A stretch of 64,000 nt of DNA from Chaetoceros tenuissimus (Eukaryota > Bacillariophyta > Thalassiosirophyceae > Chaetocerotales > Chaetocerotaceae), in NCBI GenBank assembly GCA_021927905.1, contig BLLK01000054.1:1-64000 (forward strand), given 5' to 3'. A program made the position numbers and the translations under genes. Below are positions 63,649 through 64,000 of the stretch, piece by piece (within the stretch, counting starts at the first letter, position 1; the number at the start of each line of letters is the position of its first letter). The notes beneath the pieces are model-generated. The model searched no databases. It was not told the DNA's origin and was given only the letters and a program-made list of their open reading frames with translations.

Positions 63649-64000
63649 CAAGCATACTCTCGGATATGACCCGTGTGTCTCATCAGATGATAATGTTTAC
63701 CTGAAAGCCATGAAAGACAAAGATGGTAATGACTATTACTCCTATCTTGTGGTATATGTTGATGATGTATTGGGCATACACAAGGATCCAGACAAAGTAC
63801 TACAACTTATCAATAGAGATTATACATTGAAAGAACCCTCTTCCGCACCAGACATGTATTTGGAAGCTGACTTTGCACAATATGAATTATTTGACAAAGA
63901 AACAAACTCTGTTATCAACGCATGGTCTATGTCTGCTGATAGCCACATCAAGAAAGCTCTTGCAATTGTCAAGGCTAGAATGGACAGAAAGAATATGAGA
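63649..64000 (+). pseudogene. copia C pol: RT after the insertion, continuing off the window
   Basis: Reads KHTLGYDPCVSSDDNVYLKA, YYSYLVVYVDDVLGIHKDPD (YVDD catalytic pair intact), LINRDYTLKEPSSAPDMYLE and SADSHIKKALAIVKARMD. It resumes exactly where 55165 left off. The frame is open to the end of the window, where RNase H should follow. Confidence 0.8.

Larger units (their letters stand above)
53900..64000 (+). mobile_element. copia retrotransposon (copia C), interrupted, runs off the window
   Basis: Coding from about 53940 to 55165 and again from 63645 is one copia pol. Joining the two sides at the ATAT duplication gives an uninterrupted reading, ...SFASYI then KHTLGYDPC... gag and integrase are not present upstream, so the element is 5'-truncated beside the GT10 gene. 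No LTR is seen. Confidence 0.75.

Overview
This looks like a transposon-rich nuclear scaffold from a photosynthetic stramenopile, most likely a diatom. That is an inference from several features: Ty1/copia and Ty3/gypsy polyproteins with the sequence flavour of diatom retroelements, a tyrosine-recombinase family common in diatom genomes, and a short GT-AG intron (70 bp). A 100-base run of N at 28067-28166 shows it is a scaffold. Only two single-copy-looking host genes stand out: an FkbM-type methyltransferase (17838-18806, +) and a GT10 fucosyltransferase with one intron (52613-53822, +). Nearly everything else is mobile DNA, much of it nested.

Layout. 1-4380 (+): the 3' part of a non-LTR retrotransposon (copy 1) ending in about eight CCTAAA units. 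It abuts a decayed Ty3/gypsy element (4381-7990, -). 8.1-9.5 kb: an RT scrap and a broken tyrosine recombinase. 9692-10514: a DNA element with about 270-bp inverted repeats flanked by TTAA. 10.5-22.2 kb: copia gag relics, direct repeats and TTAGGG-type interstitial telomeric repeats around the FkbM gene. 22192-34195 (-): a Ty3/gypsy element with matching LTRs and an adjacent primer-binding-like site, interrupted by a nested copia element (about 28.1-33.5 kb, +) whose 5' end falls in the gap. 35503-51439 (-): one copia element, shown by its two LTRs and a GAACT target duplication. It is split by an 8.7-kb insertion containing copies 2 and 3 of the CCTAAA-tailed retrotransposon. 52.6-53.8 kb: the GT10 gene. 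54.0-64.0 kb (+): another copia pol, interrupted by a TIR element (55166-63644, ATAT duplication), itself interrupted by a young copia element (55697-63280; LTRs seen to differ at one base; GTTTT duplication).

The strongest candidate for something undescribed is the CCTAAA-tailed retrotransposon lineage. Two diverged families (copy 1 versus copy 2) share an RT, an RNase H, a C2H2-like finger and a long Cys-rich region that I cannot assign. They also share a folded 3' UTR whose hairpins keep pairing although the bases differ, and the same 15-base motif followed by (CCTAAA)n. Copies 2 and 3 are head-to-tail with the repeat tract between them, the arrangement expected when such elements attach to telomere-like ends. 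Here, however, the copies lie inside LTR retrotransposons, so a true telomeric role is unproven.
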